DNA of 64,000 nt from Flavobacterium sediminilitoris. GTDB lineage: Bacteria; Bacteroidota; Bacteroidia; Flavobacteriales; Flavobacteriaceae. The translations under genes and the position numbers were made by a program. Below, in pieces: positions 7,492 through 16,506 of this stretch; the stretch's first letter is position 1; the number at the start of each line of letters is the position of its first letter. The stretch covers positions 1,612,001 to 1,676,000 of the forward strand of contig NZ_CP090145.1 in assembly GCF_023008245.1 (NCBI RefSeq). Reading direction: 5' to 3'. Under the pieces are notes generated by a model, which worked only from the letters and a program-made list of their open reading frames with translations, did not search any database and had not been told where the DNA came from.

Positions 7492-7671
7492 ATGAAATAC
7501 AATGAGTTTTTTAAGTTAGCCAAGCGCAACGGTTGGCAACTTCTCCGACAGGGTAAAGGAAGTCACGAAATTTGGGAAAAGGAAAATAAAACAGTAGTAA
7601 TTCCAAATCACGGGTCAAAAGAAATGCCTACAGGATTAGAAAAAAGTTTAAAAAAAGAAATGGGTTTATAA
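7492..7671 (+). CDS. hicA: HicA-family mRNA interferase toxin
   Basis: A 59-residue protein starting MKYNEFFKLAKRNGWQLLRQ. It shows the HicA signature: the first helix, the GKGSHEIW segment with the catalytic histidine (His25), and the VVIPNHGSKEMPTG strand-turn. HicA toxins are small dsRBD-like ribonucleases that cleave mRNA and arrest growth until neutralised by HicB. The toxin comes first and the HicB-like gene follows 26 bp later, the usual order. The pair sits between two terminators inside the prophage tail region, so it is probably expressed in the lysogen as an addiction or exclusion module. Confidence 0.9.
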   Translation: MKYNEFFKLAKRNGWQLLRQGKGSHEIWEKENKTVVIPNHGSKEMPTGLEKSLKKEMGL

Positions 7672-7681
7672 CCCATTTCTT
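7655..7681. repeat. 11-bp hairpin across the hicA stop codon
   Basis: AAGAAATGGGT (7655-7665) and ACCCATTTCTT (7671-7681) are perfectly complementary with a 5-base loop. The hairpin covers the hicA stop codon and ends 16 bp before the hicB start. No T-run follows, so it is not a normal terminator. It may protect mRNA or alter the HicA:HicB ratio. Confidence 0.75.
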
Positions 7682-7697
7682 AAAACAAATTAAAAAA

Positions 7698-8087
7698 ATG
7701 AAAGAAATAAAAATTATAATCGAAAAAAGTTCAGATTCATTTGGTGCTTATGCCGAAAATGTTTCGGGAATTTACGGAGCTGGAGATACGGCTGAAGAAT
7801 GCAAACAATCTATTTTAGATGCAATTGATACATTAAAGGAATTAGATAATTGTCCTGGAGAATTATTGGATGATTATTATTTAACTTATAAATTTGATGC
7901 TGTTAGTCTTTTAAATTATTACAAAGGGATTTTTACTAACTCTGCTTTAGAGAAAATGACAGGCATAAATCAGAAACAAATACAGCATTATACATCAGGA
8001 CATCGAAAGCCACGTGTAGAACAAAGAGAAAAGATTGAAAAAGCATTACACTCTTTAGGAAAAGAACTTTTAGCTGTAGAACTATAG
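7698..8087 (+). CDS. hicB: HicB-family antitoxin with C-terminal helix-turn-helix
   Basis: A 129-residue protein. Residues 1-50 (KIIIEKSSDSFGAYAENVSG to ILDAIDTLKEL) have the HicB partial RNase H-like fold. Residues about 75-120 form an XRE-type helix-turn-helix (ALEKMTGINQKQIQHYTSGH). It should neutralise HicA and repress the operon at the palindrome 7444-7461. The order, spacing and length agree with hicAB systems. A terminator follows at 8119-8145. Confidence 0.88.
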   Translation: MKEIKIIIEKSSDSFGAYAENVSGIYGAGDTAEECKQSILDAIDTLKELDNCPGELLDDYYLTYKFDAVSLLNYYKGIFTNSALEKMTGINQKQIQHYTSGHRKPRVEQREKIEKALHSLGKELLAVEL

Positions 8088-8118
8088 TTATTATTTGACA
8101 GTTATAACTTTTTACGGC

Positions 8119-8145
8119 AAACCACTCTTAGGAGTGGTTTTTTTT
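8119..8145 (+). terminator. rho-independent terminator after hicB
   Basis: A perfect 9-bp stem AAACCACTC/GAGTGGTTT with the loop TTAG, followed by a long T-run. It is nearly the same as the terminator at 6056-6082. Confidence 0.85.
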
Positions 8146-8198
8146 ATGTCCTTTTTTCTCTTTTCTATAAATAGGAATTTGCATCAAAATTACAGAGC

Positions 8199-8666
8199 AT
8201 GCAAAATACAACCGATAGAAAAGCAGGAAATGCTGCAGCAAATAAATTAAGAGCTGCATTTCGCACAGCCATTAAGTCTACGTTTAATCGTAGAACTGGC
8301 AAAATGTACAAAACAAATGTCACAGCTAAATATCGTTCTGATAATTTAGACAGGCTTACACTTACCTCTCCACGATATTCTTTTCAAAATCATTTTGGCT
8401 CTAGCAAGACTGGAACCACTGGCAATACTTCTCGATCAGGCGGCCAAGTAAAATCTTATACTAGGCATGTAAATGGAAAGGCAGTTACTGTTCCTTCCTT
8501 TAATAGATCAGCTGCGACTGTTAGCTCGCATAAAAAAAACAGACAGTATAGAAAATATGGTCATCTGGCCATAGCTATGAGAGCTTCACAACCAGCCTTA
8601 GAACAATTAGCCACAGATTTAGCAGAAAACAGAGCTGTAGTTGTCATTTCTAAAATTGATTTCTAA
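8199..8666 (+). CDS. unknown basic prophage protein before the tape measure
   Basis: A 155-residue, strongly basic protein rich in Ser, Thr, Arg and Asn (MQNTTDRKAGNAAANKLRAA at the start, a Gly/Ser/Thr-rich centre). No membrane segment or enzyme motif is visible. Its stop overlaps the tape-measure ATG by one base (TAATG), so the two are coupled. A small tail component or assembly factor is likely by position only. Confidence 0.5.
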   Translation: MQNTTDRKAGNAAANKLRAAFRTAIKSTFNRRTGKMYKTNVTAKYRSDNLDRLTLTSPRYSFQNHFGSSKTGTTGNTSRSGGQVKSYTRHVNGKAVTVPSFNRSAATVSSHKKNRQYRKYGHLAIAMRASQPALEQLATDLAENRAVVVISKIDF

Positions 8667-11600
8667 TGGCTGGAGAAAATGTAAATAGAAGGTTAAACAT
8701 CTACATTAATGATCGAGAAGTTACAAATTCGCTCATAGGTGTTAATCGTGAAATGGCAAAAGTGCGAGGTCAAATGCGTGGCCTTAACAAAGGTTCTGCG
8801 GACTATCAACATCAGCTCGACAAACTAAATAAGGAGTATAAGTATTTAGAAGCCGTTCAAAAAGAATTTAAAGATGATATCTATGGTGTAAAAAAAGGCT
8901 TCGATGATACTACAAAATCGGCAAAAGATACAACTGAAGAGTTAGGAGCTGCTCAAGAAGCTTTTTCTAATTTGTTTACAGGTCTTAGAACTGGTAATCT
9001 TTTACAGGTAAAGGAAGGATTAATGGCTATTAAGCTTGGTTTGCAAGCAACTGCTAAAGCGGCATGGGCTTTCGTCAAAACACCGATAGGCGCAACAATT
9101 GTAATACTTGCAGGAATTGCAAAAGCTACAAAAGAATGGATAAATTATAATGAAGAACTAGCAAAAGCGACAAGAACAACTGAAGCTATCACTAAATTAT
9201 CAGGAGAAGCTTTAAATCAAGCAAGAATACAGGCACAAGTAATTGAGCAAATTTATGGGAAACCATTCGAAGACACTTTAAATACGGCTAATGTGCTGGT
9301 CAATGAATTCGGTATTTCTTTTGAAGAAGCTTTGAATAAGATAGAAAATAATTTAGTCGCTGGTGCTCAGTATAACGATGAATATTTACAGTCTATTAAA
9401 GAATATTCCACTTTTTTTGCACAAGCGGGGTATTCTGTTGAAGAATTTCAAGGAATTATAAATGCGGGTTTTGATTTAGGTATTTATTCCGATAAATTAC
9501 CCGATGCTATCAAAGAATTCTCGTTATCTATAAATGAACAAACTAAAGCTACTAAAGATGCTTTAGAGGATGCTTATGGAAAAGAATTTACAGATAAGAT
9601 TTTAAAAGGTGTAAAAGATGGATCTATATCTGCAAAAGAGGCATTAAAATTAATGGCTGAAGAAGCTACACGTGTAGGTTTAAATGCCAAAACAGCGCAG
9701 CAATTAACAGCGGATCTATTTCGTGGAGCTGGTGAAGATGCTGGAGGCGCTTTGAAAATTTTTCAAGCTGTTGAGCGAAGTTATAAATTGCAAACCTTAG
9801 CTTTAACTCCTTTACAAGAGTCGTTAAATGAAGTAGCTGCTTCTCAAAAATTATTAATAGAAACTCAAGATGCTCTTTTTCAATCGGAAGGTTTTGAACT
9901 TTGGAAAAATGATTTAATCACAATGTTTAATCAGGTTAAGCAAGGTTTTTATTCATTAATTTATGAAATTACTAATGGCTTTGGATCTATGCAAGAAAAA
10001 GCCAAAGAAGACTCTGAAAAAACAGCTATTAATAATTATACAACAGATGCCTTAGCTGCTTTTGATGATTATATTAAACGTCGTGAAAAGTCTATGGGCA
10101 AAGAATTTAATCTTGAAAAAGTGCGTCAAGAACGTCTCGAAATGCTAAGAAAACAATATAGTTCTTCAGGTGCTGGTAGTTGGGATGCGTCAGAGAGTCA
10201 AATTCAAGTGCAAAAGCGTTTAGAAGCAGAGATTGAAGCTGTTCAAAAATACATTCCAAAATCAGTAAAAATTAATACCGAAAAAACAGAAGCAGAATTA
10301 GCTGCAGAAGCAAAGTTAAGAGCAGATGCAGCTAAAAAACATCATGCTGAACTAGAAAAACAATTAAAAGAACGTGAAGCGCTAGATAAACAATTATTGG
10401 CCACACAACGTGCTTTTCAAGATGCACAGTTAGAATTAATGGCTGATGGTTACGAAAAAGAAAAGGCAAAAATTAACCTGGAATATGATCGTAAAATTGA
10501 AGATTTACGCTCTCATCTTTTCAAAGAAAGTGAATTAAAGGAACTTCAAAAACAAATTGATGCTGCTAAAAATTCAGGCAATAAAGGAGAAGCAGAAAGA
10601 TTACAAGGCCTTTTAAACCAAAAAATTGCTATTAATCAAGCCTATAACGATACTATTATAGCAGCGGAACAAACTCGCAATCTAAAAATAGGCCAACTCC
10701 AGGAGAAATATTTAGCTGAAGAATTTAAAAGAGAAGAAGAAGCGCATCAACGAAATTTACTAAGATTAGATACAAAGCAAAAAAATGAACTTAATGGAAT
10801 TAAGAGTTTAGATGATGCAAAAGAAATCCTTTCAAAATCATTGTCTGAAAAAGAGATTAATGGCATTACTTCTCTTGAGGAAGCTAAAAAGGCAATTCAA
10901 AAACAACATCTCACTGAAAAATTTGAGATGGAAAAAGCTAACCTTGATAAGGTTGTAAAACAATATCAAAGTTTACTTGCTTTAGATCTTAGTATGGGAA
11001 ATACATTCCTCTCTGATGAACAAAGAGATGAGATTGTTAAAAATTTAGAAATTGTAGAAAATAAGCTTGCAGGTTTAGTTCCTCCACCTGACGAAGCTGA
11101 ATCACGAACTTTTGATGAAGCAAAAAATCATGGAATAGATATATTAGGATTTGATGCTGGTAAATGGGAAGCTCTATTTGATGGTTTAGAAACGTTTGCA
11201 GAAAAATTAGCCGCTGTTCAAATGGTCGCTGGAGCTTTAAAAAATGCTTTTAGTTCTTATTTCGATTTTATGGCAGCAGGTGAGGCTAGAACTTTACAAA
11301 AATTTGAAAGATCAGCCGATAGAAGAAAGAAATTATTATCTGATCAACTTGAAAAAGGTATGATTTCTCAAGAACTCTATACTGCTAGAGTTGCTAAGAT
11401 AGATGAGGAATTAAATCGAAAAAAAGCTGAAATAGAGTACAAACAAGCTAAAAGGCAAAAAATATTCCAAGCTGCTCAAATTGTTGCCAATACTGCTCAA
11501 GCTATTATGAGTATTTGGGCTCAGGTACCAAAATTTGACTTTGGTGTAAGTGCTGGAATTATGACTGGTGTAGTTTCGGCTTTAGGCGCTTTACAACTTG

Positions 11601-12025
11601 CTACAGTTCTAAGACAACCTTTACCAGAGAAAGGTTATAAAATGGGTGGTTTTACGCCTCGAGGAAATAGAAATAAAGTAGCAGGAGTTACGCATCAGGA
11701 TGAATATGTTATTCCAGCCGATGTTCTCTATGATGATGATCCAGCAATGCCAGACATTATGAGTTATATAGAAGGAAAACGAACGGGCAAAATTATTCCT
11801 TCTTCTTCCTCTTCAGGAACTGAAACTGAAAATTTAAATAATAAATCTATAGCTTCAAATGTAGAATTATACTTGGCTAAGATTATAGATCGTAATTCAG
11901 ATTTAATCGAGAAACAATTAAAAGAAGGATTAATCGCATGGTTAGAAGTCGATATTCCAACTGCTAAAAAAATTAGAAAAAAAATACAAGAACTAGAGTT
12001 AATCGAAAATTCAGCAAGAAAATGA
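8666..12025 (+). CDS. tail tape-measure protein
   Basis: A 1119-residue protein, the longest in the prophage. The N-terminal 130 residues are helical (MAKVRGQMRGLNKGSADYQH). A hydrophobic segment at about 133-155 (AWAFVKTPIGATIVILAGIA) is followed by helical repeats. Long coiled coils rich in Glu, Lys, Gln and Ala occupy about residues 540-780. A second hydrophobic stretch lies near 940-985, and the GGFTPRGNRNKVAGVTHQDE region near residue 1000 is typical of tape-measure C-terminal halves. Such proteins set tail length and pass through the host membrane during DNA injection. It starts a four-gene coupled tail operon (8666-16506). Confidence 0.9.
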   Translation: MAGENVNRRLNIYINDREVTNSLIGVNREMAKVRGQMRGLNKGSADYQHQLDKLNKEYKYLEAVQKEFKDDIYGVKKGFDDTTKSAKDTTEELGAAQEAFSNLFTGLRTGNLLQVKEGLMAIKLGLQATAKAAWAFVKTPIGATIVILAGIAKATKEWINYNEELAKATRTTEAITKLSGEALNQARIQAQVIEQIYGKPFEDTLNTANVLVNEFGISFEEALNKIENNLVAGAQYNDEYLQSIKEYSTFFAQAGYSVEEFQGIINAGFDLGIYSDKLPDAIKEFSLSINEQTKATKDALEDAYGKEFTDKILKGVKDGSISAKEALKLMAEEATRVGLNAKTAQQLTADLFRGAGEDAGGALKIFQAVERSYKLQTLALTPLQESLNEVAASQKLLIETQDALFQSEGFELWKNDLITMFNQVKQGFYSLIYEITNGFGSMQEKAKEDSEKTAINNYTTDALAAFDDYIKRREKSMGKEFNLEKVRQERLEMLRKQYSSSGAGSWDASESQIQVQKRLEAEIEAVQKYIPKSVKINTEKTEAELAAEAKLRADAAKKHHAELEKQLKEREALDKQLLATQRAFQDAQLELMADGYEKEKAKINLEYDRKIEDLRSHLFKESELKELQKQIDAAKNSGNKGEAERLQGLLNQKIAINQAYNDTIIAAEQTRNLKIGQLQEKYLAEEFKREEEAHQRNLLRLDTKQKNELNGIKSLDDAKEILSKSLSEKEINGITSLEEAKKAIQKQHLTEKFEMEKANLDKVVKQYQSLLALDLSMGNTFLSDEQRDEIVKNLEIVENKLAGLVPPPDEAESRTFDEAKNHGIDILGFDAGKWEALFDGLETFAEKLAAVQMVAGALKNAFSSYFDFMAAGEARTLQKFERSADRRKKLLSDQLEKGMISQELYTARVAKIDEELNRKKAEIEYKQAKRQKIFQAAQIVANTAQAIMSIWAQVPKFDFGVSAGIMTGVVSALGALQLATVLRQPLPEKGYKMGGFTPRGNRNKVAGVTHQDEYVIPADVLYDDDPAMPDIMSYIEGKRTGKIIPSSSSSGTETENLNNKSIASNVELYLAKIIDRNSDLIEKQLKEGLIAWLEVDIPTAKKIRKKIQELELIENSARK

Positions 12026-12429
12026 GTATAAAATATTATGAAATTTTTTCAAAAAATGAAATTTTTGAAGATCCAGTAATAAACACTTCGCTTAATCAGA
12101 TTTTCACATTTTTAATAAATGTAATTTCTGAAGAAATCGTAACTACTGAATTACTGGTAGATGGTGATGTGGCTAAGTTGTTACAAGGAGTAACTTTTAC
12201 CACAACTATTTCAAAAGTTGAATTAATAACTGCTAATATGACTATTTTTAATTTTTTTAAAAGTAGTTATAATAACTTCAAAGTTAGTCAAGTAATCATT
12301 CAAGATTATGAAATTCAAATACTTATTAATGGTAAATTGATAATAATCAAATATTCATCAATTCCTCTTATTTCTAAAAATATAGGAGGAATATATGTAA
12401 AACAATTAAATGTGCCAATATGGGAATAA
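12022..12429 (+). CDS. probable small tail protein
   Basis: A 135-residue, mainly beta protein with conserved-looking Ile, Asn and Thr stretches and no membrane segment. It begins inside the tape-measure stop (ATGA overlap) and overlaps the next gene by 10 bp. In siphophages, the genes after the tape measure encode distal-tail and baseplate proteins, so a small baseplate subunit is likely. I do not recognise the family. Confidence 0.5.
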   Translation: MSIKYYEIFSKNEIFEDPVINTSLNQIFTFLINVISEEIVTTELLVDGDVAKLLQGVTFTTTISKVELITANMTIFNFFKSSYNNFKVSQVIIQDYEIQILINGKLIIIKYSSIPLISKNIGGIYVKQLNVPIWE

Positions 12430-14594
12430 TAGTGTCAAATAATGCAGGTAACTTATATTCAACTCAGAATAGTTCTACTATAATTTTTTGGGAATTTACA
12501 CCATCTCCTATTTTTAAGCTAGTTTGGCAAATGGGAAGCTCTTTACCATCAGTAACTGCTATAAAAGTCAAATTACCAGCTTATGAATTAATATCTTATT
12601 ATGCTAATTATACAGATTTTGAACTAAATGTAGCAATGGCATTTGGATCATCACCACAAATTATAAAAGTAGAAGGTCTTTTCGATATTACAACTGATTT
12701 AGGAGTTCCACAAGAACAAAATAGTTTAATATTTTATGAAAAAACGCTTAATTTTTCCTTTGTGAATTTCAATTTATTATCGTTAGGAACTTTTTTTGCA
12801 CAGGCTGATTATACGTTGTCAGCTATAAATCCAGATACAGGTTTGAGAGAATTTATAATCGCTCAAGCAATGTATTTTCAAATACAAGTTGTCAATATCG
12901 CTACAGAGTTATTAGAATATACTTGGAATTTAAATTTATTGAATGAGTTATATTTTTCATATTATTCAGGAGGAACATTGCCTGCCGTTAGAGATGTGAC
13001 AGTATATCACAATGTTCCTTTTACTGTTGCTGTTAGTGACCCTTTACTTTTATTCGCCGTAACTGCATCAATAAACTATTCTCTTCTCGAGATATCTTTT
13101 GGTCCTGGAATATCTTCTCTAGCTGTTGGAAGTTATAATTTTCAAGTAACTTTAAATTATGGTACAGGAAATTCGAAAACATTCGATGTTCAATTGGAGG
13201 TTTTCGACACTACAGATTCATTTTTTGTAAGTACAGATACCATTATTTTTGAAGCTTATAGAAATGCTACTTTACCACCTTCACAACTGGTAAACACTAT
13301 TTCTCCTACGGTTTGGAGTGTAAATGAAAATTTACCTATTTGGCTAGAAGCTTCTCCAATTCAAGGAAATGGTCTTACAGATATCTATCTTACAGTATCA
13401 AATTACAATCATTTGCCTACAGGATCTTATTTTTTTTTACTGGAAATTACCAATGAAACCGAAACAAAAACAGTAGAGATTACATTGAATTTACATGATT
13501 TTGTAACACATCCATTTCTTCCAGGAAAAGTGTCATTTACTGAAGCTCTAGATTACTTAGAATTTAATTCTGAGGAGGTCGATCCAACCTTTATAGAAAT
13601 AGATCTTCAAATAAAAATTTTTTCGTTCAATTTATATGAAGAAATTAATTACTCCAGACAATATAAATTACCTCTTTACAAGGGATTAGGTCAATTTCAC
13701 ATTGGTACAATTGTACATCAGTTGCTTGAAGAAATTAAAGATTTAAGTGAAATTGTTCCTTTATTAGAAGGTAACTATTCTAAAGTTCAGTATGCTCCAG
13801 CTGAAGTAACTGTATTATTTAACGAAAAAAAATATGATAGTGATGATATCGTTAGATCTGGAAGTATAGACTTGATAAAATTTATAAAAGGTCATAAGCC
13901 TTATGTTGCTGATTCTAATCTTTGTTTGCTTACCGTAAAACAACAGGAGTTTACAAGAATTACACCTAAATCTGTAATTGGAATAGGTTTTATCCACATG
14001 AGTAATCCTGTAATTAAAATCATTAAAAATGGTCAGCTTCAGGAAGAATATAATGTTTTAGTTTTTTCTTCATCTCCTTCAAAAATAATTAATTCTTATT
14101 ATCACTTTAAAAATAATTTTAAACCAGGAGATGTAATTGAAATTCAGATATCTAATGATTTTGAGATTAGAACACAACGATTTCTTGTTTTTCCTGAAGG
14201 AGTATCGTCTACTTATTTCTTCTTTGAAAATGATAATGGAATTATAGAAGCTTTTGAGTTTACTGGACGTATGAAAATAAATAACTCTTATACTCATGTG
14301 ACTAATAAGGTGTTTTCAAATCTATTTGAAATCGAACAAAAAGTTCACTCTTGGAATAATCAATCTGTAGTTGTGAATACAGGTCAATTATTGCCGACAG
14401 ATCATAAAATAATAGATGCTATAATTAGAAGTGAAAATGTATGGTGTTCTTTTGAAAATTCATCAGGAAGTTATTTTAAAGTTGATTCAAATACAAGTAA
14501 AATGACTCCTTCTGATACTTTTAAAGAAGATAATAGTTTTGATGTTGAATTTAATATATTAGAAAATTCCGATGCTACAATTTATCCACAATGA
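12420..14594 (+). CDS. tail/baseplate protein with BACON-like modules
   Basis: A 724-residue, beta-rich protein. Residues about 175-255 and 270-355 look like two tandem Ig/BACON-like modules: each has a VY- or VF-type strand, an SP-W or SD-L segment, and a final alternating strand such as TVEITLNLHDF. BACON domains are often carbohydrate- or mucin-associated in Bacteroidota proteins and their phages. The C-terminal half (from about residue 380) is non-repetitive and probably forms the virion-binding part. Overlaps of 10 and 23 bp tie it to its neighbours. The domain call is by pattern only. Confidence 0.55.
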   Translation: MGIIVSNNAGNLYSTQNSSTIIFWEFTPSPIFKLVWQMGSSLPSVTAIKVKLPAYELISYYANYTDFELNVAMAFGSSPQIIKVEGLFDITTDLGVPQEQNSLIFYEKTLNFSFVNFNLLSLGTFFAQADYTLSAINPDTGLREFIIAQAMYFQIQVVNIATELLEYTWNLNLLNELYFSYYSGGTLPAVRDVTVYHNVPFTVAVSDPLLLFAVTASINYSLLEISFGPGISSLAVGSYNFQVTLNYGTGNSKTFDVQLEVFDTTDSFFVSTDTIIFEAYRNATLPPSQLVNTISPTVWSVNENLPIWLEASPIQGNGLTDIYLTVSNYNHLPTGSYFFLLEITNETETKTVEITLNLHDFVTHPFLPGKVSFTEALDYLEFNSEEVDPTFIEIDLQIKIFSFNLYEEINYSRQYKLPLYKGLGQFHIGTIVHQLLEEIKDLSEIVPLLEGNYSKVQYAPAEVTVLFNEKKYDSDDIVRSGSIDLIKFIKGHKPYVADSNLCLLTVKQQEFTRITPKSVIGIGFIHMSNPVIKIIKNGQLQEEYNVLVFSSSPSKIINSYYHFKNNFKPGDVIEIQISNDFEIRTQRFLVFPEGVSSTYFFFENDNGIIEAFEFTGRMKINNSYTHVTNKVFSNLFEIEQKVHSWNNQSVVVNTGQLLPTDHKIIDAIIRSENVWCSFENSSGSYFKVDSNTSKMTPSDTFKEDNSFDVEFNILENSDATIYPQ

Positions 14595-16506
14595 TTTTAA
14601 GCTAGATCTTAGTCACTTAAAAGTTACATTTGTAAGTGAGAATATATGGTTTAAAAAAGAAATTAATTCAGACTATTCATTTCCTTTTATAATTCCGTTT
14701 GATGAGTGGGCTAAAATCAGTAATTCTGCTCACTATAATTCACTTAATGGAGTAATTAAATTCTCAGGACGATTATATCGAGATGGAATGATTTCAACTG
14801 CAACTTTAAAGGTTGAAGATGTGCAGGGAAAGTTTGTCTCAGCTGTCATTTATTCTGGCCTTGAAAATCTTACGTGTTTCGATAAAAAACTTTCAGATTT
14901 AGAACTAGATAATTTTACAGTAGCAGATATAAGAACTCATGCACTTACAATTATAACTCAGGATTACCCCGCAGTTAATTATAACTTCCCAATGATTCAT
15001 ACAGATAAATACAAAGAAATTGAGGGGTTTTCTAGTTTTGAAAATGTTTTAAATAAGATTAAAGAAGGCCTTTATGTTGAAAATACTGTTGATTCAGCAA
15101 CAAATTTAGATTTAGTCAGAAACATAATGCAACCATTACCTTATCTAATGCATGTGGTTAAAAAAGGTTTTGAAAGTGATGGCTATGACCTGCAGGGAGA
15201 TATCTTGAGTATTGATGAATTTAATAAAACTCTTATATTTCGTGATGGAAATTATTATGAAGAAACAAAAAAAGAAGTGATTCCATTTCAAATTGAAATT
15301 TCACAACATGTATCTTCAGAAGGATTCTTTTTTGTTAATTTTGCACTTGATGCAGAAGTTGTTAATTTCTTTAAAGAAGTGATCATCGAAAAAAAAGGAA
15401 CATATAATTTGTTTGGAGACATTAAATCATTTCAATATAAACGTTTTAAACATCCTGTACCATTCTTATATATGACTCCTCTTAGTTATAAACTGACAAA
15501 AATTAGTGCTGGAACATCAACAACTATTCTCATTTATAATCAAGAAATTGATACAGATCTAACTGGAGCAAACTTAGGGTACTACTCCGTTTCTCCAAAT
15601 GCGTCTATTGATTTAAATGTCGATTTCGAAGCTGGGGATGTTTTAAGATTCGAAAAGCAAGAGGCTAGAAGAGATCTTACTCCAGTTATTCTAGAGGACT
15701 ATCCTTATGTCATTGATATGTCAATTATTCCTGTTAGATATAAAAATTCAGATAATACTCCAATTTTATCAATTTTAGATAGGAATGAAATTAATTTAAC
15801 TCAAGTAGTTCCAGATATGACTTTTGGGGATTTAATTGCTCAATTAATGATATTAAAAAAATTAGATTTAAGATTAGAAGGTAACATAATTTATATGAAT
15901 TATGTGCAAACACAACTTGACAGATCAAATGCAATTAATGTTTCCAATAATGATATTGAAGAACCAATAATTAAATATAATGATGAGCGATCTTATGAGT
16001 TAAGCTTTAGTGATGGGAAATCTCATGATCTTTATAAATATGATAGTGTTTTCATTGATATTAATGGATCTATAATTAATGATTATATCATAAAAAAAGA
16101 TACAACTCCAATAAAGATAGATCTACTACCGTACCCAGTCGTTCAACGTGGTGATATAAAAACAGCATTAGCATTTGATCAAGAGACAAGTAAACTTCGT
16201 GTAGTTTTTTTTAATTCAGTTGACGATCAAGATGATAATCTATACGTTTACCCTGTTTGTCATGAGCTTTCCAACATGCTTATTCCTGGCATTTACACAA
16301 GAAATTATAAAGACTGGCTGTTTTTTCTTATTAATTCTAGAACTTTTGAGTGGAATTTTATTATATCTGTTGAGAAATTTCGTAGTATAACAGCTCAGTC
16401 TTTAATATATGCTTATAATAATTTTCATGTTTTTACAGAACTTGAGCAAGAAAGAATGAATCATCTTTATTGGAGAGTTACTGCTAAAACTGAAAGCTTA
16501 ATCTAA
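14572..16506 (+). CDS. large tail/baseplate protein
   Basis: A 644-residue soluble protein starting MLQFIHNDFKLDLS, preceded by a 23-bp overlap with the BACON-like gene. The first part reads FKKEINSDYSFPFIIPFDEW, like the N-terminal strands of baseplate hub proteins. The middle has alternating strands and acidic loops. I see no peptidase or lysozyme motif. As the last gene of the tail operon and next to the integrase, it probably completes the tail tip. Its 3' end overlaps the convergent integrase gene by 9 bp. Confidence 0.55.
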   Translation: MLQFIHNDFKLDLSHLKVTFVSENIWFKKEINSDYSFPFIIPFDEWAKISNSAHYNSLNGVIKFSGRLYRDGMISTATLKVEDVQGKFVSAVIYSGLENLTCFDKKLSDLELDNFTVADIRTHALTIITQDYPAVNYNFPMIHTDKYKEIEGFSSFENVLNKIKEGLYVENTVDSATNLDLVRNIMQPLPYLMHVVKKGFESDGYDLQGDILSIDEFNKTLIFRDGNYYEETKKEVIPFQIEISQHVSSEGFFFVNFALDAEVVNFFKEVIIEKKGTYNLFGDIKSFQYKRFKHPVPFLYMTPLSYKLTKISAGTSTTILIYNQEIDTDLTGANLGYYSVSPNASIDLNVDFEAGDVLRFEKQEARRDLTPVILEDYPYVIDMSIIPVRYKNSDNTPILSILDRNEINLTQVVPDMTFGDLIAQLMILKKLDLRLEGNIIYMNYVQTQLDRSNAINVSNNDIEEPIIKYNDERSYELSFSDGKSHDLYKYDSVFIDINGSIINDYIIKKDTTPIKIDLLPYPVVQRGDIKTALAFDQETSKLRVVFFNSVDDQDDNLYVYPVCHELSNMLIPGIYTRNYKDWLFFLINSRTFEWNFIISVEKFRSITAQSLIYAYNNFHVFTELEQERMNHLYWRVTAKTESLI

